Source: Thermoguttaceae bacterium (GTDB taxonomy: Bacteria; Planctomycetota; Planctomycetia; Pirellulales; Thermoguttaceae). Taken from it: a stretch of 13,769 bases of DNA. Under the pieces are notes generated by a model, which was not told the origin of the DNA, searched no databases, and worked only from the letters and a program-made list of their open reading frames with translations. Positions within the stretch are counted from its first letter, which is position 1; every line of letters begins with the position of its first letter. Below are positions 5,939 through 12,868 of this stretch, in pieces. The stretch is taken from positions 1 through 13,769 of the forward strand of contig JAFTCU010000142.1 in assembly GCA_017454585.1 (NCBI GenBank), given 5' to 3'. The translations under genes and the position numbers were made by a program.

Positions 5939-7853
5939 TTCGGTAATTGCCGCGCTGAGCCGTTGTGCCCTGTTTTTTCTCGCATTGATTTGCGCTTCGG
6001 AGGTCCTGCCTGGCCTGGAACCTTCCGAAGTCGCTGTCCTTGCAGTGAAACCGGACGCGGATTCGATGAAAATCGCCGATCATTATATGCAGGCGCGGGA
6101 GATTCCGGCAGAAAATCTGCTCGCGCTGGAAAAATCTTACCCGGGTAAAATCTCGCGGGACATTTGGGATTCGGAGCTTCGGCCTCAGATTCGGCGTTGG
6201 CTCGCTGAGCATCCGAACGTGAAGTGTGTGGTTTGCGCGTGGTCGCTCCCTCTGACGATTGAGGCGCCATCGTTCGACACTCCCCGCCAGAAGGAACAGA
6301 GAGTGTTCTATGAAACCGCCCAAAAAGAGCTTCAGAAAGCTTCATTGGAGGCTCTGAAAAAAATCTATCAGGAAATTGCGCCGACAGATGAAAGTCGGGC
6401 TGAGGCGGAGAAATTTGAGATTGATTTTGTGAAAATAGATCAGGCTCAATGGATGCAAATTCTGCAAAAGACAGTTAATGACGCGAGACAGAGACTTCAG
6501 GGCGTAAGTGTTGAAACCCAAAAAGCGGAAGCACAGAAACTCGATCAGTTTCTTCAGCCGATGATGGGGCTGGAAATTCTGCGGAATCTGCTTGTCGCGA
6601 GGGCCGTCAATAAGCAATCGAATGTTAAGCCGGAAATCATTCTGAAAGTCCTGAAAGGAGTTGAACTCCTTGAAAAACACGCAATAGAATTGAACTTTAA
6701 AGCGGATTCCAATGAACGCGATGCGGAAGTCCTGAAAACGATCCGTCTTTTGAATGGTCCGTATGCAGCGATCCAGTACACAAAATTTATGTTGGAACGT
6801 TTGAACCGCAATGAACTGGCGAGCGCGTTCGACTCGGAACTTTCCCTGATTTATGAAACAGAGGCGTACCCGCTGGTCGGCTGGACCCCAAATATGTTGG
6901 CGTTCCAGTACAATCAACCGCCGAAAATCAAGGTAAATATTCAGAAAAAAACAGATTTGGGCATAAAGCCGGATCAGATGAAAGACCTTGAAAAACCCGC
7001 TTCGGACGATGAAACGGAAGCGCTTCCCGCTCCGCCAATTGGGGCTGAGGTAGAAATGGCTCCGCCGGCATTGCTCGGCGAGGAAGATGAAGAAGAAACG
7101 ATCTCAATGGACGTTAAAACGGCTTCCGCCGGGGAAAATGACGAAGCTGCACGTGTCTTTCGTGTCCCGGAACCTCAGCGCCGTGTTTTGATGGTGGCGC
7201 GTCTGGAGGCCCCGTCTGTTGATCTGGTGTTGAAGCAGATCGACGCCTCCATCGAAGCCGAGAAAACCGGGCTGGAAGGGGTGATTTACCTTGACGCCAG
7301 AAAACCGCGCCCCGTTCAGGCGGCTCCCGGGTCTTACGATCAGACTGAACAGGCGATCAATGACCTGGCGATTCGGCTGAAAAAATTCACGGATCTGGAT
7401 GTTCGGCTCGACACGAACGGCGATTTGTTCAAAAAAGAGGACTGCGCTGACCCGTGTGCGTTCTACTGCGGCTGGTATTCGGTGAACAATTTCCGGGATA
7501 TTTTCACGTTTGTTCCGGGTGCGGTCGCCTACCACATCGCCAGTTTCGAGGCAGCTTCCCTTCGGACGGGACCGTCCTGGTGCCCGAATCTCCTGGAGCA
7601 CGGTGTTGCGGCAACGCTTGGACCAACATTTGAGCCCTACCTGACCTCTTTCCCGGCGACGGAGGAATTCGGCTCGCTCGTTTTGACCGGGCAGTTTTCG
7701 ATGATCGAGTGTTACTACTACACTCTGCCGTTCGTGTCGTGGGCCCAGGTTTACGTTGGTGACCCGTTGTACACGCCGTTCCGGAAAAATCCGAAACTCA
7801 AAATGGACGAGATCCCCGACTCGCTGCAGAAGTTTTTCGGTTTGAAAAATTGA
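5901..7853 (+). CDS. TIGR03790 family exported protein, long form with internal helical insertion
   Basis: The frame is open from 5565, but the chosen start is the ATG at 5901: it directly precedes a signal-like segment (hydrophobic around 14-33), and earlier residues are an out-of-frame reading of the lipoprotein tail. The product is 650 aa. The N-terminal module at 42-120 (SEVAVLAVKPDADSMKIADHY, REIPAENLLAL, CVVCAWSLPLTIE) matches the start of TIGR03790. The C-terminal module at about 425-628 matches its end: RRVLMVARLEAP, EGVIYLDAR, YCGWYS, FVPGAVAYHIASFE, LGPTFEPYLTSFP and VYVGDPLYTPF. Between them are roughly 300 residues, mostly helical and charged at 130-320 and then a Pro/acidic linker at 345-420; family members I know of are clearly shorter. 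The modules vaguely resemble caspase/gingipain-like folds, but no catalytic Cys-His pair is established. The overlap of 38 nt with the lipoprotein gene suggests coupled translation. Confidence 0.87.
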   Translation: MKTFQWNSPSRFDSVIAALSRCALFFLALICASEVLPGLEPSEVAVLAVKPDADSMKIADHYMQAREIPAENLLALEKSYPGKISRDIWDSELRPQIRRWLAEHPNVKCVVCAWSLPLTIEAPSFDTPRQKEQRVFYETAQKELQKASLEALKKIYQEIAPTDESRAEAEKFEIDFVKIDQAQWMQILQKTVNDARQRLQGVSVETQKAEAQKLDQFLQPMMGLEILRNLLVARAVNKQSNVKPEIILKVLKGVELLEKHAIELNFKADSNERDAEVLKTIRLLNGPYAAIQYTKFMLERLNRNELASAFDSELSLIYETEAYPLVGWTPNMLAFQYNQPPKIKVNIQKKTDLGIKPDQMKDLEKPASDDETEALPAPPIGAEVEMAPPALLGEEDEEETISMDVKTASAGENDEAARVFRVPEPQRRVLMVARLEAPSVDLVLKQIDASIEAEKTGLEGVIYLDARKPRPVQAAPGSYDQTEQAINDLAIRLKKFTDLDVRLDTNGDLFKKEDCADPCAFYCGWYSVNNFRDIFTFVPGAVAYHIASFEAASLRTGPSWCPNLLEHGVAATLGPTFEPYLTSFPATEEFGSLVLTGQFSMIECYYYTLPFVSWAQVYVGDPLYTPFRKNPKLKMDEIPDSLQKFFGLKN

Positions 7854-7906
7854 TCACCACGACCGTTTTAACCATTAATGAAACCCAGGTTTCAGAAGGA
7901 TTTACA

Positions 7907-8314
7907 ATGAAGCAAACACTTGTTCTTTCCCTTGCCCTGTTAGCGCTGTGCTTCTGTTCCTCCGCACTTTTCGCGCACGAGCATGAAGAATGCGACTGCG
8001 AGCATCAGGAGAATTGCGACTGTCTGGAAAATGACATCTGGCTTACCGGAAGTGTCCGCGCAATGCTTTGCTCCAACTGTGGTTTTGGTTCCAAAAAAGA
8101 TAATTGCGTCATTTGCGGCAGATGGATGGGTTCCACCCGCATTCCCGCGTATCTTTGCAGCAACTGCGGTTTCGGTTCCAAAAAAGATAATTGCATCCTG
8201 TGCGGCCGATGGATCGGAGGAAGCGGCGTCCCGGCCTGTATCTGCAACAACTGCGGCTTCGGAAACAAGAAAGATAATTGCGTCAAATGTGGAAAATGGC
8301 GCGGAGGAAATTAA
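7907..8314 (+). CDS. Small secreted Cys-rich protein with three 29-residue zinc-ribbon-like repeats
   Basis: The start is the ATG at 7907, six bases after AGAAGGA; an in-frame TTG at 7850 overlaps the previous stop and lacks a signal sequence. The product is 135 aa. Residues 1-23 form a clear signal peptide ending ALFA-HEHEE. A His/Cys/acidic segment (HEHEECDCEHQENCDC) at 24-39 looks metal-binding. Three repeats with an exact 29-residue period follow, each CxNCGFGxKKDNCxxCGxW, with Cys55/58/67/70, Cys84/87/96/99 and Cys113/116/125/128. Each could hold one zinc, or form disulfides after export. The core NCGFGxKKDNC is almost invariant while the linkers vary. I do not recognise a named family. 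It is the last gene of the operon, 53 bp after the TIGR03790-type gene with no terminator between, so it is probably co-expressed with it. Confidence 0.85.
   Translation: MKQTLVLSLALLALCFCSSALFAHEHEECDCEHQENCDCLENDIWLTGSVRAMLCSNCGFGSKKDNCVICGRWMGSTRIPAYLCSNCGFGSKKDNCILCGRWIGGSGVPACICNNCGFGNKKDNCVKCGKWRGGN
8066..8299 (+). repeat. 87-bp tandem coding repeat, three units
   Basis: The DNA encoding the CxxC repeats starts new units at about 8069, 8156 and 8243, which is 87 bp (29 codons) apart. Unit cores such as GGTTCCAAAAAAGATAATTG are identical in units 1 and 2 at the DNA level, which suggests recent duplication or gene conversion. Confidence 0.85.
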
Positions 8315-8320
8315 ATTATG

Positions 8321-8418
8321 AATTAAGAATTATGAATTATGAATGAAAAAGGTTCCTTTGCTGAAGAACAGTTCAAAAGGGGAGTCAATTCATAATTCAT
8401 AATTCATAATTCTTAATT
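8321..8418. repeat. 24-bp perfect inverted repeat of heptamer units between convergent genes; possible bidirectional 3'-end hairpin
   Basis: Bases 8321-8344 and 8395-8418 are perfect reverse complements over 24 bp with a 50-base loop. Each arm is made of a 7-bp TTATGAA/TTCATAA tandem repeat. The left arm begins six bases after the stop of the Cys-rich gene, and the right arm overlaps the nadC stop codon by two bases. The pairs are nearly all A-T, and no G-C-rich stem with T-run of the usual terminator kind is present. It could still shape both 3' ends. Confidence 0.75.
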
Positions 8419-9547
8419 AGGTCTCGAGCCAGTCCAGTCCAAGATCGAACATCTGGAATGAGTGGGTCAATGCGCCAACGCTGATACGCTCCACGCCGGT
8501 CATCGCGACGTCGTGGATCGTGCGGAGCGTGATCCCTCCCGAGGCTTCCAGCTCGATTTCCGGCTTGCGCTGGTTGCGAAGTTCCACGGCACGGCGCATC
8601 ATCTCGCACGACATATTATCGAGCATAATTATATCGGGATCGGCCGAAAGAACCTCTTCAAACTGCTGGAAAGTATCGACTTCCACCTCGACGATCACGT
8701 CTTTTGCCGGGAAATTGTCTGCCGGCTTGCGCGGGACCTGTTGGTTTTCCTTGTGCGCGATTTCCAGCTCATGGCACGGGGTCTTGGCGATGATTTGGCT
8801 TAGAACGGCGGAACCGGTCACTTCGGCTACTGCGGCCAGCAGGGAGGTACGCATTTTGCACGTCGCGATCAGATTCCCGTGGCAGTGTATCGGCGGGCGC
8901 GGCCCCAGTTCATCCTGCTCTTCCAGAAAACGCCGCACCTTGCGCACCGCCAGGGCTGGGTCATACTCCAACGCACCAAGACCGGCGCGGCCTGCCGCCA
9001 GAGCGAGGTGATTATCCTTGATCAGGATCGCATCATAAAGACCGGCCCGATGGTTCTGGGCGCCGCCGCAGCAGGTCGCGTACTTCTCGAGCAGACGCCA
9101 GCCGGGAGTGGTCTTTCGAGTGTCATAAACCTTGGATTTTGTGTCTGCGATGAGCTGGACGTACTGGTTCGTCGTGGTGGCGATCCCCGAAAGGCGCGCG
9201 ACAAAATTCAGAATGAGCCGTTCCGCCTGCATCATGGCCCGGGCGGGGCCGGAAAGGATTCCGATCCGTTGTTTTTTGCTGACTTTAGCGCCGTCCTCAA
9301 CGAGCGGTTCCCACTTCAAACCGGGAGAAATGGCCTCGCAGATGATTTGAACCGTGGGCATTCCGGCAATGATCCCTTCGTCACGAGTCACGACGGCGGC
9401 GCGTCCGACCGCTGTTTCGGGAATCAGGGAAAGGGACGTCAGGTCACCGATCGATTCCACGTCTTCACGGATCGCGATGTCCAGAAGCGTCCGAAAGTCG
9501 TCCTCCACCGCGCTGCACCACGTGATTGCCTGGTAATCTTTTGCCAT
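8417..9547 (-). CDS. nadC: Nicotinate-nucleotide diphosphorylase (carboxylating), with extra internal segment
   Basis: This cytoplasmic enzyme converts quinolinate and PRPP to nicotinate mononucleotide, CO2 and pyrophosphate in de novo NAD synthesis. The start is the ATG at 9547, giving 376 aa; the frame is open further upstream, but that part reads across the terminator and the next gene. Family motifs are all present: EDVESIGDLTS at 28-38, SGPARAMMQAERLILNFVARLSG at 99-121 (given here as SGPARAMM...NFVARLSG), DTRKTTPG at 142-149, HRAGLYDAILIKDNH at 166-180, VEVEVDT at 286-292, DIIMLDNMS at 305-313, LEASGGIT at 333-340 and RISVGALTHS at 354-363. Most NadC proteins have about 280-300 residues. 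Here roughly 65 extra residues lie at about 216-283, with Cys/His positions HCHGNLIATCK and KTPCHELEIAH, between the KDNH and EVEVD motifs. No clear ribosome site is seen. Confidence 0.95.
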   Translation of the reverse strand: MAKDYQAITWCSAVEDDFRTLLDIAIREDVESIGDLTSLSLIPETAVGRAAVVTRDEGIIAGMPTVQIICEAISPGLKWEPLVEDGAKVSKKQRIGILSGPARAMMQAERLILNFVARLSGIATTTNQYVQLIADTKSKVYDTRKTTPGWRLLEKYATCCGGAQNHRAGLYDAILIKDNHLALAAGRAGLGALEYDPALAVRKVRRFLEEQDELGPRPPIHCHGNLIATCKMRTSLLAAVAEVTGSAVLSQIIAKTPCHELEIAHKENQQVPRKPADNFPAKDVIVEVEVDTFQQFEEVLSADPDIIMLDNMSCEMMRRAVELRNQRKPEIELEASGGITLRTIHDVAMTGVERISVGALTHSFQMFDLGLDWLET

Positions 9548-9601
9548 AATAAACTCGTTCTGATAGACTGATCTCGTATCGGAATATAAATAAACGAGAC
9601 T

Positions 9602-9630
9602 ATTATACACGATTTTCAGAAAAAAAACAC
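9602..9630 (-). promoter_or_regulatory. Candidate nadC promoter
   Basis: A perfect -10 TATAAT lies on the minus strand at 9607-9602, 54 bases before the nadC ATG. The -35 expected 17 bases upstream reads GTGTTT, a poor match that lies in the T-run of the preceding terminator. The call rests on the -10 and its location. Confidence 0.4.
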
Positions 9631-9661
9631 CACCCCCGGCAAAAAAGATTTCAGGGGTGGT
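9620..9661 (-). terminator. Rho-independent terminator after the PEP-CTERM gene
   Basis: Read on the minus strand, ACCACCCC and GGGGTGGT (9654-9661 with 9629-9636) form a perfect 8-bp stem with a 17-base loop, followed by G and then eight T. It separates the surface-protein gene from nadC. Confidence 0.8.
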
Positions 9662-9680
9662 ACGTGCGTCAATTACGGAG

Positions 9681-9699
9681 ACGACGCTTCCAGCGTCGT
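9681..9699. repeat. Palindrome ACGACGCT-TCC-AGCGTCGT, intergenic copy
   Basis: This 8-bp perfect palindrome with a 3-base centre lies 9 bases after the stop of the 992-aa PEP-CTERM gene. With flanking CGGAG/CTCCG-like bases it can fold into a longer hairpin with a small bulge. The same 19-mer, reverse complemented, encodes the C-terminus of the second PEP-CTERM gene at 12872-12890. Confidence 0.75.
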
Positions 9700-9708
9700 C
9701 CCTCCGAA

Positions 9709-12687
9709 TTAATGACGCGGGAAGCGTCGTTTCAAAACTCCCAAACTGACAAAGCCGAGCAGGGCGAGGAGCCACGTGGAGGGTTCCGGGACGGAATTAT
9801 AGTCGCCTTGGACGAAAACGGTGTAACCCGTTTCTCCGTATGGGGTGAAATTGAGCTGCGCCCAGCTTGAGCTGAAATCGACGTAATTCTCCAGGAGCGC
9901 TCTCATGGCGTCGTCCGACGTGATCAAATTGCCGTTGACCTTGAACTCGTCCGCGGTGAGAAGCTCAAGCGTTCCCAGTGAGGCCGGGTCGATCGAGTCA
10001 TTAAACGAAATTTGGATCTTTGCGCCGTCGTTCAGGTCCAGCCCGCCAGCCGTCAGACTGGAAAAAACGTCGGCTCCCGTCACGTTCAGGTTCATCACGG
10101 AGCCGGAATTCATCGTCACCAGGTTGGTGACGTTCTGGTTCTGGCCCGATATGTTGAGGGTCGCTCCGTCGTTGATCGTCAGGTCATTCGCAGCAGCGGC
10201 GCCGCCCGTGGCGGCGAGTTCCAGCGTGCCGGCCTGAACGTTGAAGTTTGTGGTACTGTCCGCACTTCCGGTGAGTTTCAGCGTTCCCGCGCTTGTCTTG
10301 TTCAGCGTCCCGCCGGTGAAGGCACCGGAGTGGTCCATCGTCTTGTCGTTCGGAATGTCCAGCGTGGCGGTGCCCGTCACTTCGATGGGGCTGTAGGTCG
10401 GTTTGGACCCCTGGAAACGGAACGTCGTTCCGTCGGCCATGTAAAGGGTTTTAGCGTCCGTCATGGTGGCGCCGCGGTTCAGGACCAGCGTCCCTCCGTC
10501 AAGGTAAAAAACCGTGGGCATTGCGCCCGTATCGCCTTCCGAAGGTGCGATGGTCAGCGTTCCGGCCCCGGTTTTATGGAGGACGCCTCCATTGTAGTTT
10601 TCAATCCCGTTGTTCAGGCTGACGGTTTTTCCCGGCGCGATTTCCAACGTGGGGCCGTTCGGGTTGGTCCCGATCCCTTTGAGGGACATCGACTCGGTGA
10701 TCTTCAAATTCCCGCCTTTTATGTTGAGGACCGTGCCTTCCAGACTGGTGGAGGAGTTGGAAAGGACGAGGGTCCCGTCGCCGGTTTTCTCAATGTTTTT
10801 GCCGCTTGCCGCGGTTAATGATCCGGTGAGGGTCAGGGTTTTGTTCGGGTGAACGGAAATCGAGGAATTGGCGGTAACGGTGAAGGGGTTGGTAAGGGAC
10901 TGCGTTTCCGGCGCAGAAAAAATGCCACCGTTCAATTCGATTTCCGTCGCGCCGTTCCCGAGCCGGCTGGCGGAGTAGTTACGCAAAACGCCTTGCTTGA
11001 TGGTGATTTTCGTCAGGTTGGCCCCGTTATCGCTTCCCATCGCCAGATTGCCGGAACCGGTTTTGATGAAGGAGCCGGAAACCGCGCCGCGCAGAGCCAA
11101 GTGACCGCCGCCGGAGCCCGTCACTTCAATGGTTCCGTTTTCCGAGGTCAGAGCTCCATAGATGTTCAAATCGTTGGCGATGGCGTAATTGAACGCCAGC
11201 GTTCCGCCGGATTTCAGGTCGAAACTGCGCGCGTCGCTCGTGTAGGCGCAGGTGCTGGAAGCCCCACCATTTCCGAACTGGATCTTGCCTTCCGTCACGG
11301 TGAATTTGGTCACGCCGGTCAGATTATTGTCCGTTACCAGAAGCGTCCCGTTGCCGGTTTTGTTGATGGTGCCCGTCACGGTGCCGGTCAGCGTCGTGAA
11401 GTCGTTTGCTGCGGCGCTCGTGATTTTCAGTGTGCCGGTGGATTCGATCGTTTGGGGGTACTCCCCACCCTCCGAGGATTTGATCCCAAGCGTGCCATTC
11501 TGGCCGATCGTGATTTTTGACGCGCCACCCAGCTGATTGGGGTCGGTGACCGCGAGTGTTCCGCCGGAAATCTGGATCGATGCGTCGGTGAGTGTGTTTT
11601 CCGCGGTCAGATTCAGCGTCCCGCTTCCGGTTTTTGTGAGGTCGCCGGCTGTGCGCGTGATCGGGCTGTTGTAGTTGAGCGTGACGCCCTCATCGACGTT
11701 GAACGCGCTCGAGGCGGTCAGTTTGGTGGCGATCCCGGCCTCGACGTTCAGCGTTACGTCGTTTTCTCCCGGTTTGACTGCTTCAAACGTTCCGCCGGCC
11801 AGCGTGATGGTTTCATTGTACGCGGTGATGCCGGTGTCCTGCGTGATGGAGCGTGACGTGGAGAAAGTCCCCGACTGGATGTTCAGGTCCAGCGTTAGGT
11901 TGGAGGGATTGGTGCCGCTGCGCTGTCCCCACTGCCAGTTACCGGAGCCACGGACGTTGAACGTTCCGCCGTTGACCGTGATGTTGCCGACGGTCGTGGC
12001 GCTGGCGTTGTATTCACCGCCGCCAAAATTCAAAGCCAAATCACCTTCGCCGACGGTCAGCGTACCGCCCGTGATGTTCCAGTTGGTCGTGGAACCAAAG
12101 GCCATGGAGATCTTGCCGTTTTGGATGTTCAGGGAGCCGTCGGTGATGTTGAACGTTGCAGAATTATTGTCGTCGGGGGTGGTCAGTGAAAAGAAGAAAG
12201 AGTTTCCTCCGCCAAGGTCCCAGGTGCCGGTACCGGCCCAGTTCACGATGGTGTTTTTGTCGTTGAGCTTTGTGGAACCGCGGGAGAACCGGACGCGCTC
12301 GGTCAAGGTCGTGATGTTCATCGTGGCTCCGCTCTCCACATTAAGGCGGATGCCCGGGTAGGCGACCAGCCCGGCCTTTGTCCCCGCTGCGGCGACGATG
12401 GAAAGTTCCCCGCCGGATTTTACCGTGACGGTTCCTGCGCCGTAAAGACGAATGGCTGCCGCGTCATTGCCAGGGTCCACAACGCCGGAGACCGTGTATT
12501 TCCCCGTAATATCGACCGCGTCCGGGGAATTAATGGTCAAACCGTTGGTGATCGATGTCGTGTCACCGTATGTTCCGCCGGTGGACCAGACGGTTTCCGC
12601 TTTGGCGTTCATGCACGCGAATACCACGGCGAGCAAAAAGAGCGCGGTGAGTAAATTTTCGTATCGTTTGGAAAGGAGTTGAGTCAT
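9709..12687 (-). CDS. Autotransporter-strand-repeat surface protein with PEP-CTERM sorting signal
   Basis: The start is the ATG at 12687, with GGGAG about six bases upstream; a TTG at 12699 lies before that ribosome site. The product is 992 aa. Residues 1-30 form a signal peptide (MTQLLSKRYENLLTALFLLA..., cleavage near AKA-E). The rest is low in Cys and rich in Gly, Thr, Asn and Ser, with about six spaced copies of the KTGxGTLxL motif near 351, 441, 541, 633, 704 and 796. These are typical of autotransporter-associated beta-strand repeats that build beta-helices. The C-terminus has the PEP-CTERM signal: VPEPSTWLLALLGF from 966, a short membrane helix, then KRRFPRH. Exosortase-type enzymes are expected to process such tails and place the protein on the cell surface or in the matrix; none is encoded here. 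The role is presumably structural or adhesive. It is a tandem paralogue of the gene at 12869. Confidence 0.92.
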   Translation of the reverse strand: MTQLLSKRYENLLTALFLLAVVFACMNAKAETVWSTGGTYGDTTSITNGLTINSPDAVDITGKYTVSGVVDPGNDAAAIRLYGAGTVTVKSGGELSIVAAAGTKAGLVAYPGIRLNVESGATMNITTLTERVRFSRGSTKLNDKNTIVNWAGTGTWDLGGGNSFFFSLTTPDDNNSATFNITDGSLNIQNGKISMAFGSTTNWNITGGTLTVGEGDLALNFGGGEYNASATTVGNITVNGGTFNVRGSGNWQWGQRSGTNPSNLTLDLNIQSGTFSTSRSITQDTGITAYNETITLAGGTFEAVKPGENDVTLNVEAGIATKLTASSAFNVDEGVTLNYNSPITRTAGDLTKTGSGTLNLTAENTLTDASIQISGGTLAVTDPNQLGGASKITIGQNGTLGIKSSEGGEYPQTIESTGTLKITSAAANDFTTLTGTVTGTINKTGNGTLLVTDNNLTGVTKFTVTEGKIQFGNGGASSTCAYTSDARSFDLKSGGTLAFNYAIANDLNIYGALTSENGTIEVTGSGGGHLALRGAVSGSFIKTGSGNLAMGSDNGANLTKITIKQGVLRNYSASRLGNGATEIELNGGIFSAPETQSLTNPFTVTANSSISVHPNKTLTLTGSLTAASGKNIEKTGDGTLVLSNSSTSLEGTVLNIKGGNLKITESMSLKGIGTNPNGPTLEIAPGKTVSLNNGIENYNGGVLHKTGAGTLTIAPSEGDTGAMPTVFYLDGGTLVLNRGATMTDAKTLYMADGTTFRFQGSKPTYSPIEVTGTATLDIPNDKTMDHSGAFTGGTLNKTSAGTLKLTGSADSTTNFNVQAGTLELAATGGAAAANDLTINDGATLNISGQNQNVTNLVTMNSGSVMNLNVTGADVFSSLTAGGLDLNDGAKIQISFNDSIDPASLGTLELLTADEFKVNGNLITSDDAMRALLENYVDFSSSWAQLNFTPYGETGYTVFVQGDYNSVPEPSTWLLALLGFVSLGVLKRRFPRH

Positions 12688-12746
12688 GATTACTCCCAAA
12701 AAAGTTTAACTAAAATCGTGCGGCCGGGCCGGCCATACCAATTTAA

Positions 12747-12790
12747 GGCCTCCCCTGAAAGGGAAGGTGGCCCGAAGGGCCGGAGGGGTT
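12747..12790 (-). repeat. REP-like hairpin element, copy A
   Basis: Read on the minus strand it has AACCCCTC, a hairpin GGCCCTTCGGGCC, then CCTTCCCTTTCAGGGGAGG, a second hairpin of seven pairs. The order of parts matches copy B at 12820-12865 in the opposite orientation. Similar CCTTTCAGGG-type repeats are, from memory, widespread in gut bacterial genomes. Confidence 0.65.
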
Positions 12791-12819
12791 TAGAAATGGG
12801 AAAAATGTTCCTTGGTCGG

Positions 12820-12865
12820 AACCCCCCAGTCTCGCTTCGCGAGCCAGCCCCCCTTTCAGGGCAGC
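12820..12865 (+). repeat. REP-like hairpin element, copy B
   Basis: It has the same layout as copy A but faces it: AACCCCCC, hairpin CTCGCTTCGCGAG, a GCCA joint, then CCCCCCTTTCAGGG and CAGCC. The two copies are 29 bases apart. Copy B ends three bases before the stop codon of the second PEP-CTERM gene, so it may serve as its 3' hairpin. Confidence 0.65.
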
Positions 12866-12868
12866 CTT

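Noticed and set aside
8066..8299. CRISPR-like array from the regular 87-bp repeats
   Set aside because: The repeats lie fully inside a coding frame with a 29-codon period, and there are no unique spacers.
9548..9775. N-terminal extension of NadC
   Set aside because: It reads through a terminator, a candidate promoter and the end of the next gene. NadC similarity starts after the ATG at 9547.
10012..12361. Long plus-strand open frames opposite the 992-aa gene (for example 10012-10818, 10849-11520 and 11675-12361)
   Set aside because: They are antisense shadows of a GC-rich repetitive gene, with no ribosome sites, signal peptides or family motifs.
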